A DNA stretch of 64,000 nucleotides from assembly GCA_958496175.1 (NCBI GenBank), contig OY292277.1, positions 5,394,001 through 5,458,000 of the forward strand. The letters run 5' to 3'. The notes beneath the pieces are model-generated. The model searched no databases, had not been told where the DNA came from, and saw nothing but the letters and a program-made list of their open reading frames with translations. Below, piece by piece: positions 1 through 13,600 of this stretch. A program made the position numbers and the translations under genes. Position 1 is the first letter of the stretch; every line of letters begins with the position of its first letter. This DNA is from Sisyra terminalis (lineage: Eukaryota; Arthropoda; Insecta; Neuroptera; Sisyridae).

Positions 1-390
1 CGGGACGCAAATACTGTATCATTATTTCGGTGGTTTACCACAAAACAGGTTGAGACCTCGACAAATAAGGTGGGGTGGTTGGTTTGCAACTATGATTTAC
101 TCGACTCATTTCATCGTTGAGGATGTATCGGGAAAAATTGACCCCCATCATCCCCAAATAAATGCTCGAATTTGGGTACTTAAAAATTAGGAATTTTTGA
201 AAAAATTTGCAACCCCAAAAAAAATTTTCCACCCGCATTAAATTTGAGTCCCCGTGTGGTTACATTTGTGGTGTTCGGTGACGTCAATATCATGGCGGTT
301 TTTGTGGTTGGGGATGGCGCTATTATTGTGGTTGTATTAACATTATCATAGATTCGATAGGTGCATAATAGGATGGCTATGCCGCGAAAA

Positions 391-702
391 TTTTATTGGG
401 GACATGATATTGGAATGGATGTATGCATTTTCATTATATATCCCCGAAAAAAAATACTAATAAAGATTTGTGGATCATCTTATATTAAATGAATTACTTA
501 CAAATCAAATAATGACCCTATTTAATTTTAAAAAACCACGAAAAAAATTTAAATCGGATGCAAAAATTCATTTTATTGGGGACATGATATTGAATGGATG
601 GATGCATTTTGTCTAAATATCCCAAAAAAAGTACTAATAAAGATTTGTGGATCATTCTGTATTAAATGAATTACTTAACAATCAAATAATGACCCACTTT
701 AA
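391..702. repeat. 180-bp tandem repeat, second unit split by a Helitron
   Basis: Two head-to-tail units start with TTTTATTGGGGACATGATAT at 391 and 571, a period of 180 bp. Both contain ACTAATAAAGATTTGTGGAT and a shared AATAATGACCC block. Unit 2 stops at 702 and resumes at 2286, where TTTTAAAATATCATGAAAAA matches unit 1 from about 523 onward. The split fixes the ends of the inserted element. Confidence 0.85.
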
Positions 703-2285
703 TCTATTATTATAAAGAGGAAAGATTTGATTGTTTGTTTGTTTTGAATAGGCTTCGAAACTACTTGACCAATTTGAAAAATTCTTTCACTGTTGGAAAG
801 CTACACTATTTCCGGTGAACATAGGCTATATTAAATTTTCAAAAAAATTAGGAATCCATACTAAAACTCCAATAGTGTATGAAAAAATTACCAAAAAACT
901 TTCTTACATCGCGTGCGCTCGCGATTTAACTAAAGAACGGAACAACCGAATTTAATGAAACTTTATATTAAGATACAACACAATTACCCACACACGTTAG
1001 GCTACTTATCATTCCTTAAAAATAATAAGGGAATGTATCGCCTACGCAAAAACTAAGGGATGAAAAAAAATTTTACTTTAGATAGGCGAGTTATATATCA
1101 TTGGAAAGGTATTTAAAAATTAAAAAATGATCTGTATTAATATTTTTAGTTGAACTAATATAAAGCACAGTAATTTAATTTAAAGTACAAAAAATTACCT
1201 TTTTGAAATATAATTGTTTTTACAGATAATAATCTGACAGTAAACTTTTTTTTTTAGAAAATTGTTGTAAATATATCCTTAGGATTGCTCAGTAAGAAAA
1301 TATTAACGAAAAAAATGCAATAATAATAACAATAGTAATAAAGCTTAAAGTAGATACGTTTTTAAAACCGTGCATATATAAAATCGTGTATTTATATACA
1401 TAACCCCTCTGGCTGATGAAATTTTAATATTCGGTGTATTCCTTATAGAAAGTAGGCATGTGATAAGATTTTTTTTTTGAAAATTCCTACCCTAACAAAC
1501 AAGGGCGGATACAGGATTTTTTTTCTTGGGGGGGGCACAGTATCTTTTATTTGCAAGTGCGTGAAAGGAATCACGAAAAAAATTCGCAATTCCAGCCAGA
1601 AATCATCATAATGATAAATAATAAATAATCATATCATCATAATGATAAAAGAAATTTAAAATCCTCTTCCAGAGCAAAAGGCAAACGCCAAATCGTGTAT
1701 GGTGAACTCTTGACTATCCAATATGGTTTAATTATATAGTTGAAATTCAGATATTTTAATAATAAGTTTATAGATACATAATGGTTATACATGATTATGA
1801 AAGAACTGAGTTTCGTGCAATTGTACAAATTTCAATTTCGCGGTTGTGTTGTACAGTGCAATAGTGTAATAGTTTTTGGAAAAAAGTTCATTCGGGAATT
1901 GTAAACGGGAGATGTGGTTATTTTGACGCGAGTATTTTGATAACTTTCAACTTTTTTTAGTCATAATTAAGACCGAATTTATTGAACTTGACGATATTTT
2001 TTATTTATGTATAGATGCTGATTGATTTACGGATTATTTGGTTCACAGTAGGTATACCTACCGTAGGTATACGCAATTGAACATACTCTTTTTAGATATT
2101 TATAAATATTTATTGAAAATTAATTGATTATTACAAGTACATAGAACTATTTTATTCTTTGCAACAGTTTATTAAATGTGTCTTTTCCAAGAGTGTGAAG
2201 TGTTTTTAAGTATGATTATATTTTTCGTAAAAGAAATAAGAAAAATAAAATACGTTACGCAGACGAAGTTGCGAGGATCAGCTAG
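703..2285 (+). mobile_element. non-autonomous Helitron (1583 bp)
   Basis: The element starts with TC at 703-704 and ends with CTAG at 2282-2285. It lies between a host A (702) and a host T (2286), the A|T target typical of Helitrons, and there is no target duplication. Just before the end, CGCA and TGCG around GACGAAGT form the expected short 3' hairpin (about 2259-2274), followed by GAGGATCAGCTAG. The 5' part (TATAAAGAGGAAAG, then a GTTTGTTTGTTTTGAATAGGC segment) resembles 5' regions I know from insect Helitron-like repeats. No Rep/helicase coding sequence is visible, so it would depend on helper proteins. The empty site is reconstructable from the interrupted 180-bp repeat, which strongly supports both ends. 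Confidence 0.85.
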
Positions 2286-2330
2286 TTTTAAAATATCATG
2301 AAAAAAATTTAAATAGGATCCAAAAATGCA
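2286..2330. repeat. remainder of the 180-bp repeat unit interrupted by the Helitron
   Basis: TTTTAAAATATCATGAAAAA and the following AAATTTAAATAGGATCC match 523-565 of the intact unit with a few substitutions. This is the host sequence right of the insertion. Confidence 0.8.
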
Positions 2331-4117
2331 TCAAAAAGAACATGCAAAAATGCATTCATCTTTGACTTCAATTTGCATCTCAACTATTAGTTATACGAAA
2401 AAATTGCAAGAGACTAAAATTTAAGACTTGTTTACGACCTACTTGTTCATAACATTTAAACCCTGAATTTCCAAATTTTGTATTAATTGTTGCACAATAA
2501 AGCGGATTATTCAAAAGATGCGATTTAAAGAGTAGTTGAGTGCTTTTCAATGGTCGGCAAAGTTCAGTAAAAGCTGATTTTTTTTTTCAAAATATTGCCC
2601 CCCATCGAAACCCCAACGGTCGTTTTTTATACATCCACGTTAGATTAGGTTTATTTATCTGACTCTCGGTTCTAGTGACAGGGATAAAATACTTTGTCAG
2701 GAATCGATTTAGACCCTTGCACGAATATCCGGAATAACTCTATTGGGAATTTTATATTGGGAAAACACTAAGACGTCGACCATCCACTTCCCCCCCCCCA
2801 TTCCCCATTCCCGTGGCCTCTGGTCCGGCGCGGCGTTGAACCCGGACCCCAATTCCAGAAGAATCCCCGATGTGTACACTCAACAAAATAAATATTTGTT
2901 ACATTTTTCCCTCAACGTTCGTTTGAGGCTTCGCCTCATCCCCCAATCCCCATGTTTCATCCCCTGCTCAGCTCCATTCTTTTATTTTGTGTGTTCTTGT
3001 ATTTTCGTTTTCGAGCTGTTGTACAAAGATGTCGTATAGTCTTCACAGGATTTTACCACCACCATTATGTGAATTCCACGATTTTTCCCCATTTTTTTTA
3101 TTCTCACCCCCTTCGTTTCTTTTCTCATTCGGTGAAACAGTTTTATTATACACATCCTGCTTCATCCCTTTTTATCCTTTGCGTCGTCAAGCAAACGAAG
3201 TGAGAATGGGAAATATGGGAGGGTTGGGGAGGGGGTTAATGTTTCTTTTTTTATCCTGTTTCTCCCATCGTTCTTGCTTTTATACCATTTTTTTTTTGTA
3301 TCATCCTCGAATGGACAAATTTATTTTTATGGATGCTATTATTGTTAGACGTGTTTTTTGCCTTTGAAAATGTGACATCCTCACTCGCCCATCATCAGCG
3401 GCGGGGCGAGGGATTGATAGGGAATAAATCGGGAATAACACAGAATAAAAACGAAGCCAACATTTGCCCCATTTGGAACGGGGAAATAATGATGGATATT
3501 TATTTGTTGAATTTCTTTGCTCAAGGATGAAAATAATTGTTGACTTTTCTTTATGCTGATTGGGGAAAAGATTTCCGTTTTATGATAACAGAGGGCATTA
3601 TTCTCAATTATTCGCAATTTTCATCTAATTTAAAAATTTAAAGCCATAAATTGCGGGATTATACGAGTAAATAAAATGCATTTAGGAATGCAATCATCGT
3701 CGAGACATGCAACCAAATGTTGGGGGATGTTTCCGTGTGGTTAGAGATAATCAACCCTTAAAACTGTCTAGAATTTTAATTCATTAGTTTTCCGTAAATA
3801 TTTACCAATATTGTCAAGTCTCGCATTATGCATTTCTTTAGTTTTTTCGAGTGGATATAAATTAATTAATTAATTACATATTAATGTCTAATTGAAATTA
3901 GACTCCATTAGCATTAAAATTGCAACGTAAATAATATGGGAAATTGGAATTTACCTTGGATTTAGTTCCACTCAATTTACATTTGATATTAGTTGCACAA
4001 ATAAAACGGTCGCGTTTTGATCATAATTTTATAAAATCGTGGAGCCGGCTCGACGGACCAAAGGACAGACTTAATAGCGGTAATAACAACAGCGATAATC
4101 GCTGATAATTTTCATAA

Positions 4118-5165
4118 TTCGTTATTCATTCGTATTCGATAAATTGTTGATTATTTTTAGAACTTTCCCTACTGAAATAAATCGGAGAAGGTTTGAACAA
4201 AAAAAAAGCTTCAGCTTTTTAAAAAAATAGATGTTTTTATTAATTAGTAATCTAAATTTAAGCTTCAAGCTTTTGGTATTCGTTCTTTACTCTTTTTTAT
4301 TCAATGTAGCTTTTTTTTTGGAATTTTGATTCCAGGGGATCATACATGAAAATCTACCTCCAAAATATGAGCTTTAGCCGTCAACACTACGTAGAAAGTA
4401 TTGATAACATTTAATTGGACTTTTAAAGATCTATAATTTCATTCTTGATTAATTTTTTTCAATTTTTACTATGAAAAAATAGTAAGTGTTTTTTTCGAAG
4501 GGAACTATCTATTTTTAGATTAAAATTTTATGTTTTAACCGCAAAACTTTAAATTAAAGAGACTTTATCTAGTGGGTCATGGAAAGATCTATAATTTTGA
4601 TATCTTATATTTTTTTGAAAAAATTCATAGTTTGGTTCGTTGTTCATTTATATTCAATAAATTGTTGATTATTTTTAGAACTTTCTCAACAGAAATAAAT
4701 CGGGGAAGGATTAAAGAAAAAAAGCTTCAGCTTTTTAAAAAACAATAATAGATGTTTTTATTAGTTAGCACTCTAAGTTGAAGCTTCAAGCTTTTGGTAT
4801 TCGTTCCTTATTCTTTTTTATTAAATGTTGCTTTTTTTTTGGAATTTTGATTGCAGGGGATCATACATGAAAATCTACCTCCAAAATTTGAGCTTTAGCC
4901 GTCAAAACTACGTAGAAAGTATTGCTATCATTGAATTAGACTTTTAAGGATCTATAATTTCATTTTTGATTAAAATTTTCTTTTATTTTTACTATGAAAA
5001 AATAGTAAGTGTTTTTTTCGAAAGGATCTATCTATTTTTTGATTAAAATTTTATGTTTTGACAGCAAAACTTAAAATTTAAGAGACTTTATCTAGTGGGC
5101 CATAGAAAGATCTATGATTTTGATATCTTACATTTTTTTGATAAAATTAATAATTTGGATGAAAA
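4118..5165. repeat. two-copy tandem duplication of about 520 bp
   Basis: The block with TGTTGATTATTTTTAGAACT, AAGCTTCAGCTTTT, GGGGATCATACATGAAAATC and CTACGTAGAAAGTATTG occurs at about 4145-4400 and again at about 4660-4925. The flanking AT-rich text also aligns. Copies differ by scattered substitutions and small indels, so the duplication is not recent. No coding potential is visible. Confidence 0.85.
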
Positions 5166-5635
5166 TTGAGGTCAAAGAAAGAGGGATTTTAATGAAAATA
5201 TCTGATCAATTAATTTAGTGTACTGTGGATTGCATAATGCAAATGCAATTCTATTTGATGCACTTTTTTGTTTTTGTGCAATGCTACAGATATTTGATGG
5301 TATGTGAGACAAAATTTTCATCCAGCAAAAGTTTTAATTTTACATTGGAAAAGCTTGAATTGTAAAGCTCTCGCATATAGACGAAAAGGGGATGAAAAGC
5401 GTTCTCGTCTCTCTTGCAGACTCAAAAATGAAATTAGGACGGAATCAGGATAAATAACATATGTAAGGGTTGAAAAGTTGAGCGTAATTAGAGAAAGTTC
5501 ACCGAGAGTGGTGTGGTCGAGTTAATCTAACACAAAATGATTCTGTCCTTGTTGGGGATGAGGGTTGTTGGCGAGTGCACAGATGCTCCTTGTCTGAAGG
5601 CTACGGTGGTCACTTGGGGTTGACCACAAAAGCTC

Positions 5636-5660
5636 GCCGCCACCACCACCACCACCACCG
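5636..5660. repeat. (CAC)n microsatellite
   Basis: About seven CAC units interrupted at the edges. The plus-strand open frame over it is rich in His because of the repeat, not because of a gene. Confidence 0.8.
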
Positions 5661-7269
5661 TTTGCCGCAAACCACCACCCCACACCAGCACCACCGTTCG
5701 GGAATTATTCCCGTGTCTGTTTCCGTCTTCCCATTACAACCCTCATCCCCCATTTCCTCGCGCTACATATTGAGCAATTGTGTGACCCAGGTGGTCCATT
5801 TTGCATGTCGTTCATTTCAACCCTCTCCCGTGCAATTTACCCTTCTTATTTGTGTGTAAATGCATAACTTGTACGTCAGTGGTTTGATGAGGGTTGGCAA
5901 AAAAGAAAACCAAATCCTTTTGCCAAACAAAAACAACGAAAAAGTTCACCCTCTAATTTTATCCAGTGAATAATTTATACATTTCCATTATTCATTGTAA
6001 TAATTAGTGCGAATTTTCAACCCTTCTTGAAACAAACAGACAAAAAAAAAAAGTAAAAATAATGCGAACAATAAATTTCCATCTTTTACTTTTTGCCGCA
6101 TTGCATTGTTCAATTCGAACGAAATTAAGAGAAAAACCTGGAGGATTGGAGATTGGGGACAGGGGATGGGGGTTGTGCGGTGAATAATTTCTTTCTCTAC
6201 CCCTATACGTTTGCAAGTGAACAACCCCAAGTGATTACTTTACTAGTACCCTCAGCGCATGATAATTAGACACCTAATTACACGGCGCTTCGCGCTTTCT
6301 ACCCTCCCGTTTTCATCCCTCCGGGGCACATTCCGTCTACTTTACGATGTCTTCGGGAGGGTAATTAAAATCTCTATTAAACACAATATTTTTTCTCTCA
6401 TCTTAAGACATAAAAACCGACAAATATCAAAGCAGCAAAAAAAAAAAACGGGAGATTTCATCAGGAATTTTAAGGGATGAGGGTAAATGCGAGCAAAGCA
6501 CTCAATGTATGACCAAATATTGACATTCTCGCGGTCGACAAACACGCATCAGCAGAATGAGTAGCAACTACGAGTCGAGAGCACATCTCGTCTCTAGGGG
6601 GATGATGACGGGGTTTGAATCCCAAACAGGCCAAATAAACTCTGTCGTCTACGAATATATGGGACGTCTATAGTCGTCAACCCTTAAGTAAACTAAAGCA
6701 CGTTTCGTCCTTGTTGTGTGAAGGGTGCACTTTGCCGCGGTCTTTGTTTGATACGTTCAACAAACTACCCCTTTTCAGATATGTGTGTGTGTGTTGAGTT
6801 TGTTGATGGGGGCGCCGGGTAAATTATTTGAGTTACTAAACTAACAATTGGCGGTGGCAAACGAACACCAGCCAAACTACCCCTATCCCCATCCACCCCC
6901 CCATTTTCATCGCTCCGTTCATCAGCCACTTTCGGACGATATTGTTGTGCCACGTTTAAAGCTAGTCCACTATGATGAGGCCACGTGTTTTGCGGTGAGG
7001 GGGATGATGGTTGTGGAGGGTTGATTGGGGAATGTGAACGGAGTTGCTTTGGCCCACATATTTACTTACCACATTATCCATCATGGAAATGTGCGGCTAG
7101 CGTGTGTTGAACCGCACAAGATTTCATCCCTTATATTGTTATTACATCTTATGCTGAATGGGTCACCGTGGAGAAGTTAACCTTCTGAACTCGACTTCTC
7201 CTCATCATCCCCTAACGCTGTTTCGAAATTTTGCTCGTTTATCATTTGGCCGTTTACGATAATCAGCAA

Positions 7270-7660
7270 TTGGAAACAAAATCCACGCGTAGCCAATCTG
7301 CTACTCATTCGTCCCTACAGGTTTCCTTTCTTTCAATTTTTAGGCCTTTAAAAGTAACTTTTGGAAAAAAATATAAGATATCAATTTTGTGAAGCAAAGT
7401 TTTCTCTATAAATTTTATCTGAACATTTTTCTTCTGACTTCATTGTTGAAAAAGATACGAGTCGTTGTTGGAAACAAAATCCACGCGTAACCAATCTTCG
7501 TCCCTACAGGTTTCCTTCCTTCCAATTTTTAGGCCTTTAAAAGTAACTTTTGGAAAAAAATATAAGATATCAATTTTGTGAAGCAAAGTGTTCTCTATAA
7601 ATTTTATCTGAACATTTTTCTTCTAATGTCATTGTTGAAAGAGATACGAGTTGTTATTGT
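7270..7660. repeat. two-copy tandem duplication, period 198 bp
   Basis: TTGGAAACAAAATCCACGCG starts at 7270 and 7468. Each copy continues with GTCCCTACAGGTTTCC, TTTTAGGCCTTTAAAAGTAA and ATATAAGATATCAATTTTGT. The second copy lacks about 10 nt near its start. No coding function is seen. Confidence 0.88.
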
Positions 7661-10600
7661 TGAAAATTTAAAAATTATAATTGGTACTCCTTTTAACAAA
7701 ACACACTTTTAGGGACACCACGTAATTAAGTGTCGTAAAAATTGCCTTCAAACCACTAGTTGGGTACCTTGCAGGGTGCCCCAACTTATAGATTATGTGA
7801 AATAAAAAATTGCATAAATATTAGGTTTATATGTTTTTTTATGGTCTTGCCAAAAAACGTGGAACATCTTTCCAGCTGTCAGTGATACGATAGTGCCTTA
7901 ATATGGTCATAAACTAAGGGTTGATACACACATCACACACCGACTCACAAATACCGAATGTGTTTTACAACAATAAAATTGATATAAAATCTTATACGAT
8001 GCAATGAATTTTGGTAATGTGACTTTAAAGTTTTAAGGGCTCAATTCACTGGGGGGATGATTTTTAATCGCGAAATGAAAATGTGATAATGTGTGTTGTT
8101 GTCGACTGTGTTTAAATAAATTTGGTGGCTAATCGATATAGTAATCCAATTATGGCTGGGAAACAATTATAATTATTCCGATTTAAACGGATGTATTTGT
8201 AACCATTTTAGGAGCTGTGAATCGAAATCATGTGATCAGGGGGTTGAGTGGCGGGTGGATGGGGTTGGAAGGTTCAACTCAGGAATTTTGTTTTGATGGG
8301 GTGGAACACACACGTGAATGTATTTCCATTTGTGGGGAGTTTGTACGATGCGTACTTGTATGTCGAATGGTTAAGGGTGAGTGATATGGGGGTGAGTTAG
8401 TGACGACGAAACGTTGAGAACCCTAATCACAGACGAACGGACGAAGCGACGGTCGTTGCTTGATTGCGGCCGCTCATTTCAAGCGGAACGTTTATCGTCG
8501 TATTGATTTAACAATCAACCCCCATAAAATGCTTCGCACTGCATTATCCTTACACACGCCGACCAACCCCCAACAGCACCTCGTGCGGCAACCCTCGCCA
8601 ACTCTGGCCTTGTCGACGAACAATTCATGTCACTCACGTTCGGAACGAGATTCGAGCGATTCGCGGGCGCGGGGGTGTGAGAAATCGGAGGTGACAATTT
8701 CGCGTTCTTCGTCAATATGCTTCATTTGAATATGGGGGGGCGGGGGCGGCGGCAAGGGGCGCTGGGGCAAACATAAAGACCTTTTGCAAGATTTGGAAAT
8801 GTTTGTCGTCGTGTGGAGGCTCGACGCTTTTACACCCCCCTTCATCCCTTGTCGCACAGGGATTGAATATATTTGAATTTTAAAAGGCTTTCCCCCATCC
8901 CCAACGGGCGCCCATCCGTCGACGACGACGTACTTTATTGTGTCATCGCCACCTTTAAATTTCATACTTTGTACCAATCGCCGTGGCACTCCTTGCCCCT
9001 CAGCCAAAAGCGTTACGAAATCAACCCCCCAAATTCACCCCTCAAACAGCTATTATCCTCGCGTCGTTTTAATATTATCGGAAATCTCGACGCACCAAAT
9101 TACGGGTTTTCTTTACTAATTGCGAATGTAAGAAATGAATTCGGATGAAAAACGGTTTAGGGGGATGAACGGATTTAAGGGGGATGGATTAGTGTTTAAT
9201 TTGATCATTTCATTATTTATTTGGACGAGTAAAAACAGGGATTATGAAACTTTATGCCCTCTGGCATGAAAATAAAAACTGTGCTAAATTGTTCTAAAAT
9301 AATTTTAAGGGATGCAAAACAAATGAACTAATCCTTAATCCATAATCTTCCCCGAAAAAAATAACATAAAATTTGTTACAGTAAAATATTTTTTAATGGA
9401 CTTTTGTGCAATCATTTAATGAAGAACTTCTTCTCCATAAAGCTTTACACCATTTTTTGTTAAACTATCAACTAATATTTTCTTTTTTTTTTCAGGGTTT
9501 TCCACTAATTTTCCATTAAGGTAAGAAATTTGCATTACTTAAAATTCCCAATATTTCAAGGAATACAACAAAAAAGGGTTTAGATTTCCAAATATGACAA
9601 TTTTTATGAGAGCTTTCAATGAAGCTTTTGCACTATACAGAGGAGCCTATACTCAATTTAAAATCAGGCTAATTGAACCGTTCATTCCCTCATTCCCCTG
9701 CACCTCTATTAAATAAATTTTTGAATTAAAATGCACGAAAAAAAATAAATTAAAATCACAAATCAAATTTATCATTCTATTTAATTATTTCGACAGGGGA
9801 AAAAATATTTTAAACGCCACTCATTTATCTGTATATCGAATTCACTAGTCCCTACTCAACCCCCGCATTTTTATTCCATCCCCCACATCCGTGACATTTA
9901 ATTTGAACATTATTAAATCAGATCCGCGTGTGTGCAACATAATTTCCATGGGCCGCAGGCCACTCTCGTATGGAGCTGGGCAAATTGCATCCCTTATTTA
10001 AAACATAAAAATCCCACCCCCCATCCCCTAAACAAAATGATACAATTAATAATTGTAAACGCACACAAAAACTCGTCACAAAAAAAAAAAAATAAAAACG
10101 CAAAACGCGCCAATCCTGGAACAAATGGTCGGACAAACATACACGGGAGCTATTCAACTAAATTGTAAAATAAATAAAATGGACCGAGAAACGTGGCTCG
10201 CTGGAATGGCGGGTTGATGGGGGTTGATGTGGGGTGGATGTTTGGCATGGGGCTTCAGGGATTGAGATAAAAACGTAATATAAATACAATGATGGAAAAA
10301 AACGGATTTTACAATGTGCAACGTTTTTGGTGCAAGAGCGAGAACGAAACGGGATCATGGGAGATGAGGCATTGTTGCATGTGTTGCATGGGGCAGGTTT
10401 AAAAATGTCGTGCATGTATTGGTGGATGCATATATGTGCGTGTTATCTCTAGCATGAAGCAATAAATTAATTAGAGCTCTATAACGTTTTATAAAACTCT
10501 AATAAATTAAATACAAGTTCAATGTGTTAGTGAATCACCGGGGAAGCAAAGAGTTGGTACATGTGCATCAAACTGCATCCATGCTGCTCGATGCACAAAA

Positions 10601-13600
10601 ATAAAGAATTTTCATTTTTATTGGTTTGTTAACTGAACAAATTACACAATCAAACTTGATACATATATTTTTTTTCCTTTTCTTTCCACCCCCCCCCCCC
10701 TTACGTTAAAAAAAATCACATCTGCGATTCATTCAGTAATTTTTCCGGAAAATATTTATTTTAGTTGGGAAAATATGAAATTATAAATTAAACTGAAAAT
10801 AAACAGAAATGAATTTCCAAATACGCGAATTTGTGGGTGTGTGTGTGTAGGTATGCATATTGCACATGCACATGCACATACAGATAATATCGTTAACTAT
10901 GTAAACATGTAACGAACAAACATGAAAAATTATACGCGATTTTAGATTGCACAGTTTTGATGCATTTAGCCTCCCTGATTTTTCCATTATCGCCTACCCC
11001 GCCATTCCATTGCCGGACCACCCCCGTTTATCGGTCGCCCCCCACATATAATAATAAAATGCACTTATTGTACAGCATTAAAAACATGCACATTTTTTCT
11101 TTTTTTGTGTTTTGTTTGCCACCTTGTTGAAATTTTGTTAATTTTTTCTGGTTGGTTCGATTCGCAGTTTTTTTTTCGCCATTTTACAACTAGTTATGGC
11201 ACATATCTTTATTTGTTGCGATAATTGCAACAGTATAAAAAATGCGGGTCGATAACTTGTTATCAGTAGAATGTTTGTGTGACACATGCATGCAATTGGA
11301 TGCATTCGAGGCAGCTTCTTATGACTGTGTTTTTTAACAGTCGATATCATAAAACCTGCATTTTTTCCAGTCGTAAAAAATGTGGTGCATAATGAATGCA
11401 ATTCTGGTCAATCATGTGATTTGATCGTGGTATTGATGGTGATTTTTATATTTACTAATATTTTTTAAAAGTTTATTTGTGGCAAATCTAGGATTCCAAT
11501 GTTGAACTTATTTAAATCCATTACAACAGTGGCTTTCAAAATGTTTTGACCTCGTTCTCTTTTGACCCCAAACTTTTTTCGTAAATTTTATAGTTCCTTC
11601 ATAACTGCAATGGACTTTACTAACTTTTAGGGTTCTATGACTTAGAATTGTATAAATTTCCATGTGGAAGACTTCTTAGAAAATTTGTCTGTATAAATAG
11701 ACAAGATTTTCTTCAATGCACTAAAATTATTTCTAAATAATTACTCCTCAAACTTTTGAAAGCCACTGGTGTTTTTCTAAGAGAAAAATCTACCTTCCAC
11801 TGCGCATAGTAGTTTCCTAAACGTTTTTCCCATAAAAAAAATGAGCATCACTTAAATTTTTCCAACATCCCTTCACCCCTCAACTTTTAGTGTCACCATT
11901 GATTTCCCTTAACAAAATCATCTAAAAGGTTTCTCAAACTTTTTGATTTGTAAGCCTGTTTTAGTATAGCCGCTGGCAAATATTTTTTACAGTTTTAAAC
12001 CATTGTTTTCAATAATTTACCCTTAAAAATATCAAATATTTGAGGGATGAAAGTTTTAATCTTATGGCAATATGTACAGCTCTTTTACCATCGATTTATC
12101 CAATCGATTGGACATCTCTTTTCAACCACATACAAAATTTGCATTGAAAACGTTCTAGTACATAAAACAAATGAAAATCGAAGTTTGTTGATTGGCCAAA
12201 ATTCAAGTGTTTCATCCGCTTGTTTTCGCTAGTCATTTGACGTTTTTGTTGCAAATTTTGTTAATTTTTTTTTCTATTGATTTAAAAAAAAAATGCAAAC
12301 TATTGTGCATGTGCAAATGTGTTGTGTGTGTATTTGTGTGTAGGTGCAAAATTTTGAGCCAATTTGAGAAATTTTTGCAGACCAAATAATTCCTGAATTC
12401 GTCACAATAAAGGTTAGAATTTCCAAATATTTTTTTGCTTAGCAATAATTGCATTAATAAACAATTGGACTTGAAAGCTTTAGCTGGAAAAAACAGTAAT
12501 TAAAGCTTTTGACTGTCGTTAGTGCACAAAAGATGCCAAAGCTTTCTTTTGTTTAATAAGGGATCTTGATCAATTTTTCGTTAAAAATTTTTCGTTTCCT
12601 TTGAAATTGCATACAAATGCATTCATAGCCCCACTAACAGTTGAAAGCGCATAGTAAAAAGCTCCCAACCTCTTTTATTTGTACATTTTTCGCCGTTTTT
12701 TCCAAAGCTTTTTCGTTTTAAAATAAACACAAAAAAAGTACGAAAAAAAATTCTCTCTAATTTTCATATTCCACCCCAATTCTAACCCGCTTGCCCCCGT
12801 GGTTTTCCAAACCAAGACGAGAACAGTCTGGCCAAAAACATACCGGACATGAATGTTGTTTGCATTCGTGCCTACCAAAAAAAAAAAGAGACATTACAAC
12901 CCTTTTCCTAAATAAAAATTATAAAAATTCCACATTCTCATCCCCCAAACTTTTGCATTTAGTCCCTTTTTTTGCCGCTCATATATTTTGTTCATTACGC
13001 TTTTCACATATACTAAAGCGTCGACCACATGTTTTTCACTTTTTTTTTTCATCCCCTTCCATATTTGCCTTAGTGCTATACATTTTTTTTTATAAATGGC
13101 TCTTTTTCGGGGTTTTCTTCTATATCAAATAATACACGATCGGTTTTTAGAGGGATGGGACGAGTATTAAGGTAGTGAAAGAAGCCGAAATGCCTGAGGT
13201 GGTATATGCGAAATGATATGGGATACGTACGCGTTTTTACAACCCTCGAGATCAAGGGTTGCCCCGCTGATGTTTTGTAATAATTGTCGGTCCGGGGGTT
13301 GAACCGACCGGATAGTTTCGGGGGACGTATAATTATTTAAATCAGTTGAAATTTTCAGGGTTGGAACCGGTGCTGATTTCAATCTCATATGAGAGGGATG
13401 AATCTACAAATATGTCCGCGGGGTTGTGTCGGGTCTGAGGGGCATATATCGCAAACATGATAAATACGGGGTTGGCACCCCTCATATACATACGTAAATG
13501 TGCGTGTGGGGTGAAGTTTTATTGTTATTATTACTGTTACGATTATGATTATTTAAATGATTTCTCACTTTGTTTTCATACTTGTGACATTCGAGGTTTT

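Noticed and set aside
6598..6640. tRNA-like T arm (GGGTTTGAATCCC)
   Set aside because: No acceptor stem, D arm or anticodon arm at the right spacing.
8460..9148. Overlapping open frames on both strands in a CG-rich patch
   Set aside because: No domain, no splice support, and both strands are open, as expected for stop-poor GC-richer sequence.
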